Part shown: in pieces, positions 9,501-17,736 of the stretch | Layout: each line of letters starts with the position of its first letter | Position numbering within the stretch: the stretch's first letter is position 1 | Assembly: GCF_000712055.1 (NCBI RefSeq) | Contig: NZ_JOOA01000002.1 | Location: forward strand, 992,001-1,056,000 | Source of the DNA: Ruminococcus sp. HUN007 | Lineage (GTDB): Bacteria > Bacillota > Clostridia > Oscillospirales > Ruminococcaceae | Length of the DNA stretch: 64,000 bases | Direction: 5' to 3' | Translations under genes and position numbers: made by a program | The notes under the pieces: generated by a model | Told to the model about the DNA's origin: nothing | Seen by the model: the letters and a program-made list of their open reading frames with translations, nothing else | Databases searched by the model: none

Positions 9501-9689
9501 CTCAAAATCCTGTTTAGCAGGAGATGCCTCGACAGTCCTCCACGGAACCATCTTGTAGTCAAAACTTGTTTCCCCGAGTAACTGTCTTTCGGAAAAAGCG
9601 TCCACCTGCATTCCGCCTGAAACCAATGCCGTCTGTGCCAGCATTGTAACTGCACAAACTGATGCTAAAACTTTTTTCATTTTATTCAT
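6585..9689 (-). CDS. GH9-family cellulase-like protein with CBM4, Ig and dockerin modules, altered catalytic residues
   Basis: 1034 residues from the ATG at 9689, which has GGGGCGGG upstream (the frame opens at 9719). Order: signal peptide (about 1-26), CBM4/9-like module (about 35-190), CelD_N Ig-like domain (about 215-310), GH9 (alpha/alpha)6 domain to about 905, Pro/Thr/Ser linker of PxPT repeats, and a C-terminal dockerin (GDINCDGKIDVTDL and ADIDKDGEVTLADL). The usual D-x-G-D base motif reads GGWFESGDHYK (near 415), so the first Asp is Glu. The catalytic acid position reads WSTNDTTL (near 886), Asp where its two neighbours have Glu. The H-H-R substrate motif reads NPLHSFW. It may be weakly active, changed in specificity or non-catalytic. 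Promoter at 9755-9783. Confidence 0.9.
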   Translation of the reverse strand: MNKMKKVLASVCAVTMLAQTALVSGGMQVDAFSERQLLGETSFDYKMVPWRTVEASPAKQDFELTRDGELHIRILSASGADREKWDLQLRHRNINFRAGHTYEVSFMARVKRDGMELCSKISNIKGDEEYVVLDGDEFHYGPHMGGEWATKPTELSTEWKTYKGEFTVTKDLEAVEWSFSYAKGSMYGGNAVDGDEIWFDEMSLCDVTDDVLVEPVNNSYGYVSRDYSGLKNNYISVNQIGYYTGGRKVAVLGDNSGDILHDASAIKLAGAAEFEVVNAESGKAVFKGKSTTPVKDKDSGDNVCKLDFSEFTEPGRYFIRSGDYRSQEFEIGDDIYSLETGDLFTNSLNFFYQSRSDMNVEEKYITSGEKSELAHKTPYHQEKAYVQTLWKDDYTSEKEVKDKYRSSTITTKGGWFESGDHYKSMISGGMAVWTLQNLFEVNALSGNADLSDGSGAVVIPENGNGMPDILDEAAYELDWMKQMKVPENDPAWGEKAAGMYLHEMRDYKWDGIADSVPAYELDLDDWYNRIAKPPTFAATLSYAACAAQGARLWEQYDEDKADEYYKSALEAFEAYEKAYYEPDMTPVSVENIFGEEYCDMTVPAEQMREDSLYAKGSVVTSERNSYGDRDVSDEAYWAACELFISASERGDKENAEKFLKELESFEEAYTVPEEANFAENSEDGALASYKCGSMTAVGTMSLALHKDLLSDEAYNKICESLTAAADEYIYTEESEGYGVPLRGRQMAFGTTVYSVKPGFVLEGYTKNSNSMVLNNGIIMAYAYLIDGDKKYADGAAGAMDYLLGTNPKSVSYITGYGDYAVKNPLHSFWAGSIDHSYPTAPDGVLSSGPNAWVNDPFIKSLGFVTGKNMPAQQCFVDSAESWSTNDTTLTGNASLAWMTSFMQGAAKNALTSGSEPEPTVSPEPTESPAPTASPKLIESPAPTVPPETTTSPVPTASPDQTAEPVIISEDTRGDINCDGKIDVTDLSALAIALVDREELKGQANKNADIDKDGEVTLADLARIRQYLSKKIDKL

Positions 9690-9754
9690 TATTATCCCGC
9701 CCCTTTTTTCTATATACATTTCTGGTTTGTATTACGCAAATTTGTATTGTTAAT

Positions 9755-9783
9755 ATTGTATCACACCGTCTTCACAAAGTAAA
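9755..9783 (-). promoter_or_regulatory. Promoter of the first GH9 gene
   Basis: Minus-strand TTTACT (9778-9783), 17 bp, TACAAT (9755-9760). The -35 box is followed by TTG and the -10 box by ATTAACA, the same arrangement as in the promoter of the third GH9 gene at 17402-17430. Confidence 0.6.
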
Positions 9784-9792
9784 TAGTTTTTG

Positions 9793-9830
9793 TAAAAAAG
9801 GCATCAGGTGTAATAAAACACCCGATGCCT
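9793..9830 (-). terminator. Terminator of the second GH9 gene
   Basis: A 13-bp stem (9799-9811 with 9818-9830) with a T6 run on the minus strand. It sits between the 9831-9854 hairpin and the promoter of the next gene. Confidence 0.8.
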
Positions 9831-9854
9831 CGGTGAGCTGCCTACGGCAGCTTA
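9831..9854. repeat. Short AGCTGCC/GGCAGCT hairpin repeat, copy 2
   Basis: Abuts the stop of the second GH9 gene by one base. Differs from copy 1 at a single loop base. Confidence 0.6.
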
Positions 9855-12842
9855 TTAAAGCTTATCTGTCTTCTTTGAAAGATACTGTCTGATCCTTGCA
9901 AGGTCGGCTAGGGTTACTTCTCCGTCGTGGTCTACGTCGGCATTCTTTTCCGGCATGTATACAAGCGGTTCGTGTTCAACAAGTGCCACAGCAAGTGTTG
10001 AAAGATCAGTAACATCGATTATTCCGTCGCATGTTACGTCACCCGGAATGTATTCTGCATTCTTAAGCGGATCATCGGACGGAGTTGCTGTCGGTTCCGG
10101 CGATTCAGTCGGCTCCGGAGATTCAGTCGGTTCCGGTGTGTTTTTCGGATCTTCAGAGTTGTAAGGATGTTTTAACTGAAGGAACGATGTCACCCATGCA
10201 AGTGATGCGTTGAGTTCAAGTGATGTCTCATTTACCGACCACGCTTCGACTGAATCAGCATAGCAGCGCTGAGGGAAATTCCCCTTCCTGCCCGGAACAA
10301 ATCCTAACAGTCTTACATAAGTGTCTTCAAGTCCGGAATTCGGACCGCTGGAGATCACGCCGTCCGGAACAGAAGGCAGTGACTTGTCAAGCTCATTAGC
10401 CCAGAACTTGTGATACGGGTTATGAACTCTGTACTCGCCATAGCCGGTAATGTATGAGTACGCAAGCGGGTTTGTACCGAGAAGGTAGTCCATCGCTGAA
10501 GATACGCCGTCAATGTACCTGCTGTCGCCGGTCTTTTCATAGGCATACGCCAGTACTGCCGCATTGTTAAGTACATTCAGATTTGATTCAAATTTATAAC
10601 CGAATATACGGATCGTCGGATCACCAAAGCTGTCGTAATAAGGACTTACCTCATATGCATATGGAAGACCGTAACCCTGTTTCTCCTCTGTTTCCAGAAG
10701 TTTATCAGCCGCTTCTTTTAACGACTTGTTTAATTTCTCTCTTTTTACATCTCTGAGGAGTTCGTCATGCAGTGCAAGTGACAGCGTTCCTGCAGAACCT
10801 GTATGTTCATGGTCAAACACTGTGAGGTCGGACATATTATGATCATTGTCATAAACCTTAGTTGTTATCTCATAAGCATTATCATATTTTTCAAGTTCCT
10901 TAAGTGCCTCGTCAGCATACTCATTTTTCATTTCCTTAGCCGAGATGAAAAGCTCACATGCTGCAAGATATGCGTCGTCAGCCACGTAGAAATCACCGTA
11001 TGCTCCGCCTCCCTTACTCTGCCACAGCGGAGCGTAGAGAGACACTTCGTTGATCTCTTCCTTAGGACAATCGCACTTATAATCAGGATGGGTCACTCTT
11101 GTCGCGTCAGCTTCGTAATACCACTTCTGATATGCCCTGTATGCTTCAATTGCTGACGCAAGATATTTCTCAGCTTTAGCACTGTCATACGGTTTCCAGA
11201 GACGTGCCGCCTGTGCTGCACATGCTGCGTAGTTCAGAGTTGCAGCAAATGTCGGAGGCTTTACAATACGCGTTGTTCCCCATTCTGTTTCGTAATCCCA
11301 AGGTTTTACAGCAAGACCTGTCCACTTGTGATCCTGAAGTTTGTGGTAATAGAGTCCTGCAGCGGTTTCACCCCATGTCGGTTCGTCTTCAGCCACCTTC
11401 ATTTCAGCCATCCAGTCAAGTTCGTATGCTGCTTCATCAAGAATGTCAGGTATTTTGTTGCCTGTTTCAGGAACGACTACAGCACCTGAAGCGTCCTCAA
11501 ACTTTTTGCTTTCATCAGAGGTAACGGCCATGTCGTACATGTTCTGAAGTGTCCAGACTGCCATGCCGCCGTTTATCATACACTTTGTATGGTCACCTGA
11601 ATCGTACCATCCGCCGCTTGCGGTGATCTTTGATGAAGCGTATGTTGTCGCTGGTTCGTCCTTTGATGCGTATTCATTCTTCCAGATCTTCTGAACCGAA
11701 GCTGTATCTGTCTTATGACTGCCCGGATGGGCAAGATACAACTTGTCAGCTGAGGAAATATATTTTTCTTCTATATCGGCGCCTGAACGATTCTGATAGA
11801 AGTAGTTCACAGCATTTGTAAGAAGGTCATGATCTTTTTCAGAATAGATGTCATTGCCGATCTTAAACTCCGCCGATCTGTAATCGCCGGACCTGATGTA
11901 GTAAGTACCCGGTTCTTTAACTTCCGAGAAATCAAGCCTGCATACTGTGTCGCCTGAATCAGCATCTTTCTCCGGAACAGTTGATTTACCTGTGTACACC
12001 GTTTTTTCGTTCTTTGCATCTATTACTTCAAAGGCTGCTGCTTCCGAAAGGCTGATCGTTTCTGCGCCGTGCATGAAATCACCCTTGTTATCACTTAGAA
12101 CCGCGATTTTTCTTCGGTCAGGAAAATAACCGACCTGATTAACGGAAATATAATTGTTTTTTAAGTCACTGTACGAACGGCTTACAGCTCCGTAACGCTC
12201 TACAGGCCAGAAGTCATCCGCACTTTCGTCAACAAGTGACATGTCATCGAACCAGATCTCATCGCCGCTTTCTGCGTTACCTTCATATTGAGTACCCCTT
12301 GCATACTGAAAAGACCATTCACAAGCTTCGAGGTCCTTCGTAGGTGTGAAAGTACCGGTTACTTCCTGCCAGTCGGTTGTGAGCCTGAGAGCCTTGCCCC
12401 ACTGTCCGCCCATGTGCGGGCCGTTGCCCATTTCCTTCTTGTCGCCGAATAATACGCAGTATTCTTCATCGCCCCTGATGTTTGAGATATTTGAGCAGAG
12501 TTCCATTCCGGCTCTCTTGCCCTTAGCCTTGAATGATACTGTGTATGTGTGGCCAGCCTTGAAGTTAAGGTTCCTGTGTCTTACCTGAAGGTCCCACTTT
12601 TCCCTCTCAGCACCCTGTGATATAAGTACCATTACGTGAAATTCACCCTCAGGTGTGATCTCAAAATTCTGTTTTGCCGGAGACGCCTCTACAGTGTGCC
12701 ACGGTAAGATCTTGTAGTCAAATGATGTTTCGCCAAGCATCTGACCGGCATTTACTTCCTGCACGTCCGTCATTGCAAACGCCGGAACGATGAGTGACAC
12801 AGCGCTGACCGACGCAATCATTCTTTTTAATAAACTGTTCAT
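9855..12842 (-). CDS. GH9 cellulase with CBM4, Ig and dockerin modules
   Basis: 995 residues from the ATG at 12842 (GTGAGG site; the frame opens at 12914 but the signal peptide starts at MNSLLKRMIASVSAVSLIVP). Modules: CBM4/9 (about 35-190), CelD_N (about 215-310), GH9 catalytic domain, linker of SPEPTE repeats, C-terminal dockerin (GDVTCDGIIDVTDL and ADVDHDGEVTLADL). The catalytic base motif is intact (GGWYDSGDHTK, near 415), as is the acid Glu (WSVNETSL, near 871). The enzyme should cleave beta-1,4-glucan on the cellulosome. Endo versus processive mode cannot be told from sequence alone. No convincing promoter is seen; it may be read with birA or from within the repeat element just upstream. 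Confidence 0.93.
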   Translation of the reverse strand: MNSLLKRMIASVSAVSLIVPAFAMTDVQEVNAGQMLGETSFDYKILPWHTVEASPAKQNFEITPEGEFHVMVLISQGAEREKWDLQVRHRNLNFKAGHTYTVSFKAKGKRAGMELCSNISNIRGDEEYCVLFGDKKEMGNGPHMGGQWGKALRLTTDWQEVTGTFTPTKDLEACEWSFQYARGTQYEGNAESGDEIWFDDMSLVDESADDFWPVERYGAVSRSYSDLKNNYISVNQVGYFPDRRKIAVLSDNKGDFMHGAETISLSEAAAFEVIDAKNEKTVYTGKSTVPEKDADSGDTVCRLDFSEVKEPGTYYIRSGDYRSAEFKIGNDIYSEKDHDLLTNAVNYFYQNRSGADIEEKYISSADKLYLAHPGSHKTDTASVQKIWKNEYASKDEPATTYASSKITASGGWYDSGDHTKCMINGGMAVWTLQNMYDMAVTSDESKKFEDASGAVVVPETGNKIPDILDEAAYELDWMAEMKVAEDEPTWGETAAGLYYHKLQDHKWTGLAVKPWDYETEWGTTRIVKPPTFAATLNYAACAAQAARLWKPYDSAKAEKYLASAIEAYRAYQKWYYEADATRVTHPDYKCDCPKEEINEVSLYAPLWQSKGGGAYGDFYVADDAYLAACELFISAKEMKNEYADEALKELEKYDNAYEITTKVYDNDHNMSDLTVFDHEHTGSAGTLSLALHDELLRDVKREKLNKSLKEAADKLLETEEKQGYGLPYAYEVSPYYDSFGDPTIRIFGYKFESNLNVLNNAAVLAYAYEKTGDSRYIDGVSSAMDYLLGTNPLAYSYITGYGEYRVHNPYHKFWANELDKSLPSVPDGVISSGPNSGLEDTYVRLLGFVPGRKGNFPQRCYADSVEAWSVNETSLELNASLAWVTSFLQLKHPYNSEDPKNTPEPTESPEPTESPEPTATPSDDPLKNAEYIPGDVTCDGIIDVTDLSTLAVALVEHEPLVYMPEKNADVDHDGEVTLADLARIRQYLSKKTDKL

Positions 12843-12936
12843 TTTGTTCCTCACTTTCTGCTGTGCTGCCTGCTTGCACCGGACCTCGTGTTCTGAACGA
12901 AACCCAAAAGACACGGAGTATATGCAGACTGTTGTT

Positions 12937-13050
12937 TAGGGAAACGCTGATTTATTCATAAATCAGCGCGGGGTCCGTGGCGAAGCCCCGCAAATCCCAC
13001 CTCCGGAAATCCGGCGAAGCCGGATTTCCGGTTTAATCAGTGTTTTCTTA
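12937..13050 (+). repeat. Palindromic intergenic element, copy A
   Basis: About 114 bp bounded by imperfect terminal inverted repeats (TTAGGGAAACGCTGATTTA and a closing TTTAATCAGTGTTTTCTTA). Inside are three hairpins: CGCTGATT with AATCAGCG, GGGGC/GCCCC-type, and CCGGAAATCCGGC with GCCGGATTTCCGG. The final TTA is the reverse complement of the birA stop codon. Related copies: 17621-17725, 21641-21750, 32181-32292, 59918-60031; decayed ones at 29107-29171 and 61706-61779. Confidence 0.85.
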
Positions 13051-14019
13051 GTTTTTACGTATACTTATCTCACCACTTGAAATAACGCCTTCCGTTCCGT
13101 CAGGATATTCCACCACAAGTCCGCACTCATGGTCGATTCCTTTGAGAACAGCTGCCGAAGTTCCCTTCGGTGAAATTATGTTTATTTTTTCGCCCTTCCA
13201 CATAAGTCTTTTTTCATAGGCGTCAAGATAGGTACTGTCGCCTATGTTTCTGTAAAGCTCTGTAAACCGGTTTACTATACCGGCGATCATCCTGTTTCTG
13301 AGATCGGGTACTCTTTCCGGAAGCAGTGCACCGGCCACGGACTTCAGTTCATCAGGAAATCCGCCTTCCGGCTCGTACACGTTTATTCCGATACCAAGCA
13401 CCGCATAGTCAAAACCGCCGAATTCGACATTGAATGAAGCCTCGGTAAGTATGCCGCATACTTTTCTTCCTTCACAGTAGATGTCATTAACCCATTTTAT
13501 ACCGGTCTTTCTGCCTGTGAGCTGCTCGGCGACCTCAGCCACAGCAACTGCAGCAGCTGTCGTGATCCTTATTGCATCGGACGCACCCATTTCCGGCCGC
13601 AGGAGAAGACTCATGTACACACCGCTGTCCGGCGGTGACGCAAAAGTTCTTCCGAGTCTTCCGCGTCCGGCTGTCTGCTCGCCGGCAACGACAAGTGTGC
13701 CCTCCGTGGCACCTTCTGCCGCGATCTCCTTTAAACGGAGATTGGTCGAATCAGTCTGCTTTAACACCACGATTTTGTTTTTGTCACCGGAAGAAAGATA
13801 TTTTTTTATTCCTTCTTCGCTTATTATATCATTTTCGGAAAGCATGCAGTAGCCCTTGTTGGTCACTGCATCGATCCTGTAACCTTCGTCTTCAAGTGAA
13901 CGTACTGCTTTCCAGACTGCGCCTCTTGTGCAGCCAAGATCTGCTGCAATTTCCTCGCCGGAAAGGTACCTGCCTCTGTTTTTCTCAAAAAGTCCTTTTA
14001 GTTTTTCCTTTACTGTCAT
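13048..14019 (-). CDS. birA: Bifunctional biotin ligase/biotin operon repressor
   Basis: 323 residues. The N-terminal winged helix (residues 1-60; DLGCTRGAVWKAVRSLEDEG) should bind DNA. The ligase core has the biotinyl-AMP loop GRGRLGR (near residue 118), KWVNDIYCEGRKVCGIL and a C-terminal SH3-like domain. It activates biotin with ATP and transfers it to carboxylase carrier domains. Presence of the HTH makes it the group II, repressor-type enzyme. No biotin gene is nearby; it sits between two cellulase genes on the same strand. Its stop codon (13048-13050) lies within the terminal repeat of element copy A, so the extreme C-terminus may have been altered by that insertion. Confidence 0.93.
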   Translation of the reverse strand: MTVKEKLKGLFEKNRGRYLSGEEIAADLGCTRGAVWKAVRSLEDEGYRIDAVTNKGYCMLSENDIISEEGIKKYLSSGDKNKIVVLKQTDSTNLRLKEIAAEGATEGTLVVAGEQTAGRGRLGRTFASPPDSGVYMSLLLRPEMGASDAIRITTAAAVAVAEVAEQLTGRKTGIKWVNDIYCEGRKVCGILTEASFNVEFGGFDYAVLGIGINVYEPEGGFPDELKSVAGALLPERVPDLRNRMIAGIVNRFTELYRNIGDSTYLDAYEKRLMWKGEKINIISPKGTSAAVLKGIDHECGLVVEYPDGTEGVISSGEISIRKN

Positions 14020-14110
14020 AAAAGCCTCTTAACATTTGTTTTCCTCTGAAATCAGGTGTAATATGCGTCATAATAAATGCATTCTGCTGATCGCAGTATA
14101 ATAAAATTAA

Positions 14111-14146
14111 AAACCGCTCTCCGTCTTTGACAGACGAAGAGCGGAA
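14111..14146 (-). terminator. Terminator of the third GH9 gene
   Basis: CCGCTCTCCGTCT (14114-14126) pairs with AGACGAAGAGCGG (14132-14144) with one mismatch. On the minus strand a TTTTTAATTTTA tract follows. Confidence 0.8.
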
Positions 14147-14184
14147 TTTATTAACTATTCAGTTTTAGTTCCGTCTTAAGAAAA

Positions 14185-17100
14185 TCAGAACTTTGTGATC
14201 TTCTTTGAGAGGTACTGTCTGAGTGTTGCAAGGTCAGTAAGATCTACCTTACCATCCTTTGTAACGTCAGCGTTCTTGAATGAGTCACCCTTGAGTTCCT
14301 TCTTATCAACAAGGCTGAGTGAAAGTGTTGAAAGGTCAGTTACGTCGATTGTACCGCTGAGGTCAACGTCACCAAGGAGAAGTCCATCTGTTGTTGTTGG
14401 AGCTGATGTTGGTGTTGTTGGATCAGTTGTCTTTGTAGGTTCAACTGTTGGATCAGCTGTCTTTGTAGGCTCAGTTGTAGTTGTTGTAGGCTTTGTAGTT
14501 GGATCAGTTACATCCTTACCCTTTGCATTACCGTTATCTTCAAGGAATGAAGCAACCCATGCAAGTGGTGAGTTCCAGTTGATTGTAACTTCGTTTGTTG
14601 ACCATGCTTCGATTGAGTCAACGTAGCATCTCTGTGATGGGTTGCCTTCCTTACCAGGAACGAAGCCGAGAGCTCTTACGTATGGATCCTGGAGACCAGC
14701 GTTAGGACCGCCTGAGAGAACACCGTCAGGAGCTGATGGAAGAGTCTTGTCGAGTTCCTTTGACCAGTATCTGTGGTGTGGGTTGTGGAGACGGTATGTA
14801 CCGTAACCTGAAACGAATGAGAATGAGAGCGGGTTAGTACCAAGGAGGTAGTCCATTGCAGATGTTACACCGTCAACGTACTTGCCGTCGCCTGTCTGGT
14901 CATAAGCATATGCCATAACGATAGCATTGTTGATAACCATTGAGTTTGAACCCCATTCGTAACCCTTGATCATGATTGAAGGATCGAGGTTGTTAGGATC
15001 GTTGTATGCATCACCTGTGTATGCATATGGAAGTCCGTAGCCCTGAGCTCCTTCTTCCTTGATGTATGCATCAGCAGCTTCAACGATAGAATCTTCTACC
15101 TTCTTCTTGCCAGCATCTGAAAGGAGATCCTTGTGGAGAGCAAGTGAAAGTGAACCAGCTGAAGCTGTGTTGCCCCAGTTGAATGATGTAAGTGAACCAC
15201 CCTTGTTTTCACCGCCTGTTACCTTTGTAGTAACTTGGTATGCACGATCGTAGCTTTCGAGTTCCTTGAGAGCTTCGTCAGCGTAAGCGTCACCCATCTG
15301 CTTTGCAGAAACGAAGAGTTCGCATGCTGCCCAGTAAGCATCGTCGAGAACGTAGTTATCACCGTAAGGACCGCCGCCCTTTGCCTGCCACATTGGTGCA
15401 TAGAGTGATTCTTCGTTGATTTCTTCCTTAGGGCAGTCGCACTTAAGGTCAGGATGTGTTGTTGTTGAGAGATCTGCTTCATAGTAAGCAGCCTTGTATG
15501 CCTTATAAGCATCGATAGCGCTTGAGAGATACTTAGCAGCCTTTGTGCTGTCATATGGTTCCCAGAGACGTGCAGCCTGAGCAGCACAAGCAGCGTAGTT
15601 AAGTGTAGCTGCAAACGTTGGAGGCTTAACTATACGTACTGTCTTCCATTCCTTTTCATAGTCCCAAGGCTTTGTAGCAAGACCTGTCCACTTGTGGTCA
15701 TGGAGCTTGTGGTAGTAAAGACCAGCAGCCTTCTTGCCCCATGTTGGTTCAGAAGCGTCAACCTTCATTTCAGCGATCCAGTCGAGTTCTACTGCTGCTT
15801 CGTCGAGTACGTCAGGAACCTTGTTGCCTGTTTCAGGAACTACTACTGTGCCTGAACCGTCATCGAACTTCTTGCTTTCGTCAACAAGAACAGCTCTTTC
15901 GTACATGTTCTGGAGTGTCCATACTGAGATACCGCCGTTAACAACGTACTTACCGTGGTCACCGGCATCGTACCAGCCGCCGTTAGCTGTGATCTTTGAT
16001 GATGCGTATGTTGATGTAGCTTCTGATTCTGAAGCGTATTCGTTCTTCCAGATCTTCTGAACTGAAGCTGTATCTTCCTTATGACCGCCCTTGTGAGCGA
16101 GTGTTGACTTATCACCTGATGTGATGTACTTTTCTTCGATATCGATACCTGAACGGTTCTGATAGAAGTAGTTCATCGCATTTGTGAGGAGATTGTGATC
16201 TGACTCTGAGTAGATGTCATCACCGATCTTGAAATCGAATGATTTGTATTCGCCGGCCTCGATGTGGTATGTACCCGGTTCTGTTACTTCTGAGAAGTCG
16301 AGTTTGCAGATTGTATCGCCTGAGTCAGCGTCCTTTGTAGGAGCAGAAGATGTGCCCTTGAATACTGATTTGCCGCTCTTGTCAACTACTTCGAAGTCAA
16401 CTGCACCTGAAAGGCTGATGCTTGAAGCACCGTGATTGATATCACCGCCGTTATCGCCGAGAACTGCGATTTTCTTACGGTTAGGGAAGTAACCAACCTG
16501 GTTTACTGAGATGTAGTTGTTCTTGAGTCCGCTGAAGTCACGGCTGATAGCACCGTAGTGGTTGTTTGGATCTGCGTCTGTATCTGAACCTGTCTCATCA
16601 ATGATTGACATGTCGTCGAACCAGATTTCATCGCCGTCTTCTGCGTTACCTTCGTACTGAGTACCCTTTGCATAGTGGAATGCCCATTCACATGCTTCGA
16701 GATCCTTTGTTGGTGTGAAAGTACCGCTTACTTCCTGCCAGTCAGTTGTGAGCTTGAGAGCCTTGCCCCACTGACCGCCATTGTGAGGGCCGTTGCCCAT
16801 TTCCTTCTTGTCGCCGAATAATACGCAGTATTCTTCATCGCCCTTGATGTTTGAGATCTTTGAGCAGAGTTCCATGCCGGCTCTCTTGCCCTTAGCTCTG
16901 AATGATACTGTGTATGTATGACCAGACTTGAAGTTAAGGTTTCTGTGTCTTACCTGAAGGTCCCACTTTTCCTTGTCAGCACCCTGTGCAACAAGTACCA
17001 TTACGTGGAGATTACCGTCTTCAGTAAGTTCGAAGTTCTGCTTAGCAGGGCTTGATTCACATGTATGCCATGGAAGAGCCTTGTAATCGAATGTTGTTTC

Positions 17101-17220
17101 GCCGAGTACCTGACCAGCAGATACAACGTCAATGTCACTTACCGGGAATGCAGCAACGCCAGCAAGCATAGCAACTGCAGCAACAGCAGCTAAAGATCTC
17201 TTAAGATTTTTACTTGACAT
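14185..17220 (-). CDS. GH9 cellulase with CBM4, Ig and dockerin modules, probably highly expressed
   Basis: 1011 residues, with a strong AGGAGG site and a clean signal peptide (MSSKNLKRSLAAVAAVAMLA). Modules: CBM4/9 (about 38-195), CelD_N (about 220-315), GH9 domain, a Thr/Pro linker (TTKPTTTTTEPTKT) and a C-terminal dockerin (GDVDLSGTIDVTDL and ADVTKDGKVDLTDL). All key GH9 residues are present: GGWYDAGDHGK (near 419), NPHHRYW and the acid Glu in WSTNEVTINWN (near 877). It is closely related to the gene at 9855. Its codon choice is restricted and resembles the neighbouring glycolytic genes more than the other two GH9 genes, which suggests high expression (inference by eye). Promoter at 17402-17430 and a structured leader at 17284-17338. 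Confidence 0.95.
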   Translation of the reverse strand: MSSKNLKRSLAAVAAVAMLAGVAAFPVSDIDVVSAGQVLGETTFDYKALPWHTCESSPAKQNFELTEDGNLHVMVLVAQGADKEKWDLQVRHRNLNFKSGHTYTVSFRAKGKRAGMELCSKISNIKGDEEYCVLFGDKKEMGNGPHNGGQWGKALKLTTDWQEVSGTFTPTKDLEACEWAFHYAKGTQYEGNAEDGDEIWFDDMSIIDETGSDTDADPNNHYGAISRDFSGLKNNYISVNQVGYFPNRKKIAVLGDNGGDINHGASSISLSGAVDFEVVDKSGKSVFKGTSSAPTKDADSGDTICKLDFSEVTEPGTYHIEAGEYKSFDFKIGDDIYSESDHNLLTNAMNYFYQNRSGIDIEEKYITSGDKSTLAHKGGHKEDTASVQKIWKNEYASESEATSTYASSKITANGGWYDAGDHGKYVVNGGISVWTLQNMYERAVLVDESKKFDDGSGTVVVPETGNKVPDVLDEAAVELDWIAEMKVDASEPTWGKKAAGLYYHKLHDHKWTGLATKPWDYEKEWKTVRIVKPPTFAATLNYAACAAQAARLWEPYDSTKAAKYLSSAIDAYKAYKAAYYEADLSTTTHPDLKCDCPKEEINEESLYAPMWQAKGGGPYGDNYVLDDAYWAACELFVSAKQMGDAYADEALKELESYDRAYQVTTKVTGGENKGGSLTSFNWGNTASAGSLSLALHKDLLSDAGKKKVEDSIVEAADAYIKEEGAQGYGLPYAYTGDAYNDPNNLDPSIMIKGYEWGSNSMVINNAIVMAYAYDQTGDGKYVDGVTSAMDYLLGTNPLSFSFVSGYGTYRLHNPHHRYWSKELDKTLPSAPDGVLSGGPNAGLQDPYVRALGFVPGKEGNPSQRCYVDSIEAWSTNEVTINWNSPLAWVASFLEDNGNAKGKDVTDPTTKPTTTTTEPTKTADPTVEPTKTTDPTTPTSAPTTTDGLLLGDVDLSGTIDVTDLSTLSLSLVDKKELKGDSFKNADVTKDGKVDLTDLATLRQYLSKKITKF

Positions 17221-17283
17221 TTGATTTTCCTCCTAATTTCTTGCCTGTTTTTTCAAAAACGAGGCTTCAAAAAAATACCTGAC

Positions 17284-17338
17284 ACCGTTTCATATGCAGA
17301 ACCAGGTCTGTCAGACAGACTACAACAGATGAAACGGT
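17284..17338 (-). other. Hairpin in the 5' leader of the third GH9 gene
   Basis: ACCGTTTCAT (17284-17293) pairs perfectly with ATGAAACGGT (17329-17338). A nested GTCTGTC/GACAGAC hairpin sits in between. It lies in the roughly 175-nt leader between promoter and start codon and may stabilise the mRNA. Confidence 0.5.
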
Positions 17339-17401
17339 CTAAATAAAACAGCTCTGCACACAATATAATAAAGTATACAGCACTGTCCTATCGCTGTTAA
17401 T

Positions 17402-17430
17402 ATTATAATATTTTTTTCTCCCAAAGTAAA
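17402..17430 (-). promoter_or_regulatory. Promoter of the third GH9 gene
   Basis: Minus-strand TTTACT (17425-17430), 17 bp, TATAAT (17402-17407). It shares TTTACTTTG and TATTAACA with the promoter at 9755-9783. The stretch 17431-17576 shows no other signal. Confidence 0.65.
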
Positions 17431-17576
17431 GTATATTTGAAAACTTTGTTAATGGTCATAGTAATTACTTTTGTTTTTTGTGCACTTCACATTAAATTGT
17501 AGCTTCTTTTTCTATATTTTCAATAAGACATAAGATTTTTTAATGCATTTGTACTTGTTTATTGTTATTTTTCAAC

Positions 17577-17619
17577 TAAAAAAGCACATATCACCGTATT
17601 GCGATATGTGCTTTTTTTA
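17577..17619. terminator. Bidirectional terminator downstream of gpmI
   Basis: AGCACATATC (17583-17592) pairs with GATATGTGCT (17602-17611), with A/T runs on both sides. It would end the gpmI transcript on the minus strand. Confidence 0.75.
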
Positions 17620-17620
17620 T

Positions 17621-17725
17621 GGAAACGCTGATTTATTCAGCGTGGGTCTCCGGGGCGAAGCCCCGCAAATCCCACCTCCGGAAATCCGGCGAAGCCGGAT
17701 TTCCGGGTTAATCAGTGTTTCCTTA
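17621..17725 (+). repeat. Palindromic intergenic element, copy B
   Basis: About 105 bp, from GGAAACGCTGATTTATTC to AATCAGTGTTTCCTTA. Compared with copy A the first hairpin has lost its return arm; the GGGGCGAAGCCCC and CCGGAAATCCGG hairpins are intact. It lies between the gpmI stop and its terminator, so it is transcribed in the gpmI 3' UTR. Confidence 0.85.
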
Positions 17726-17736
17726 TAAAATCTGAA

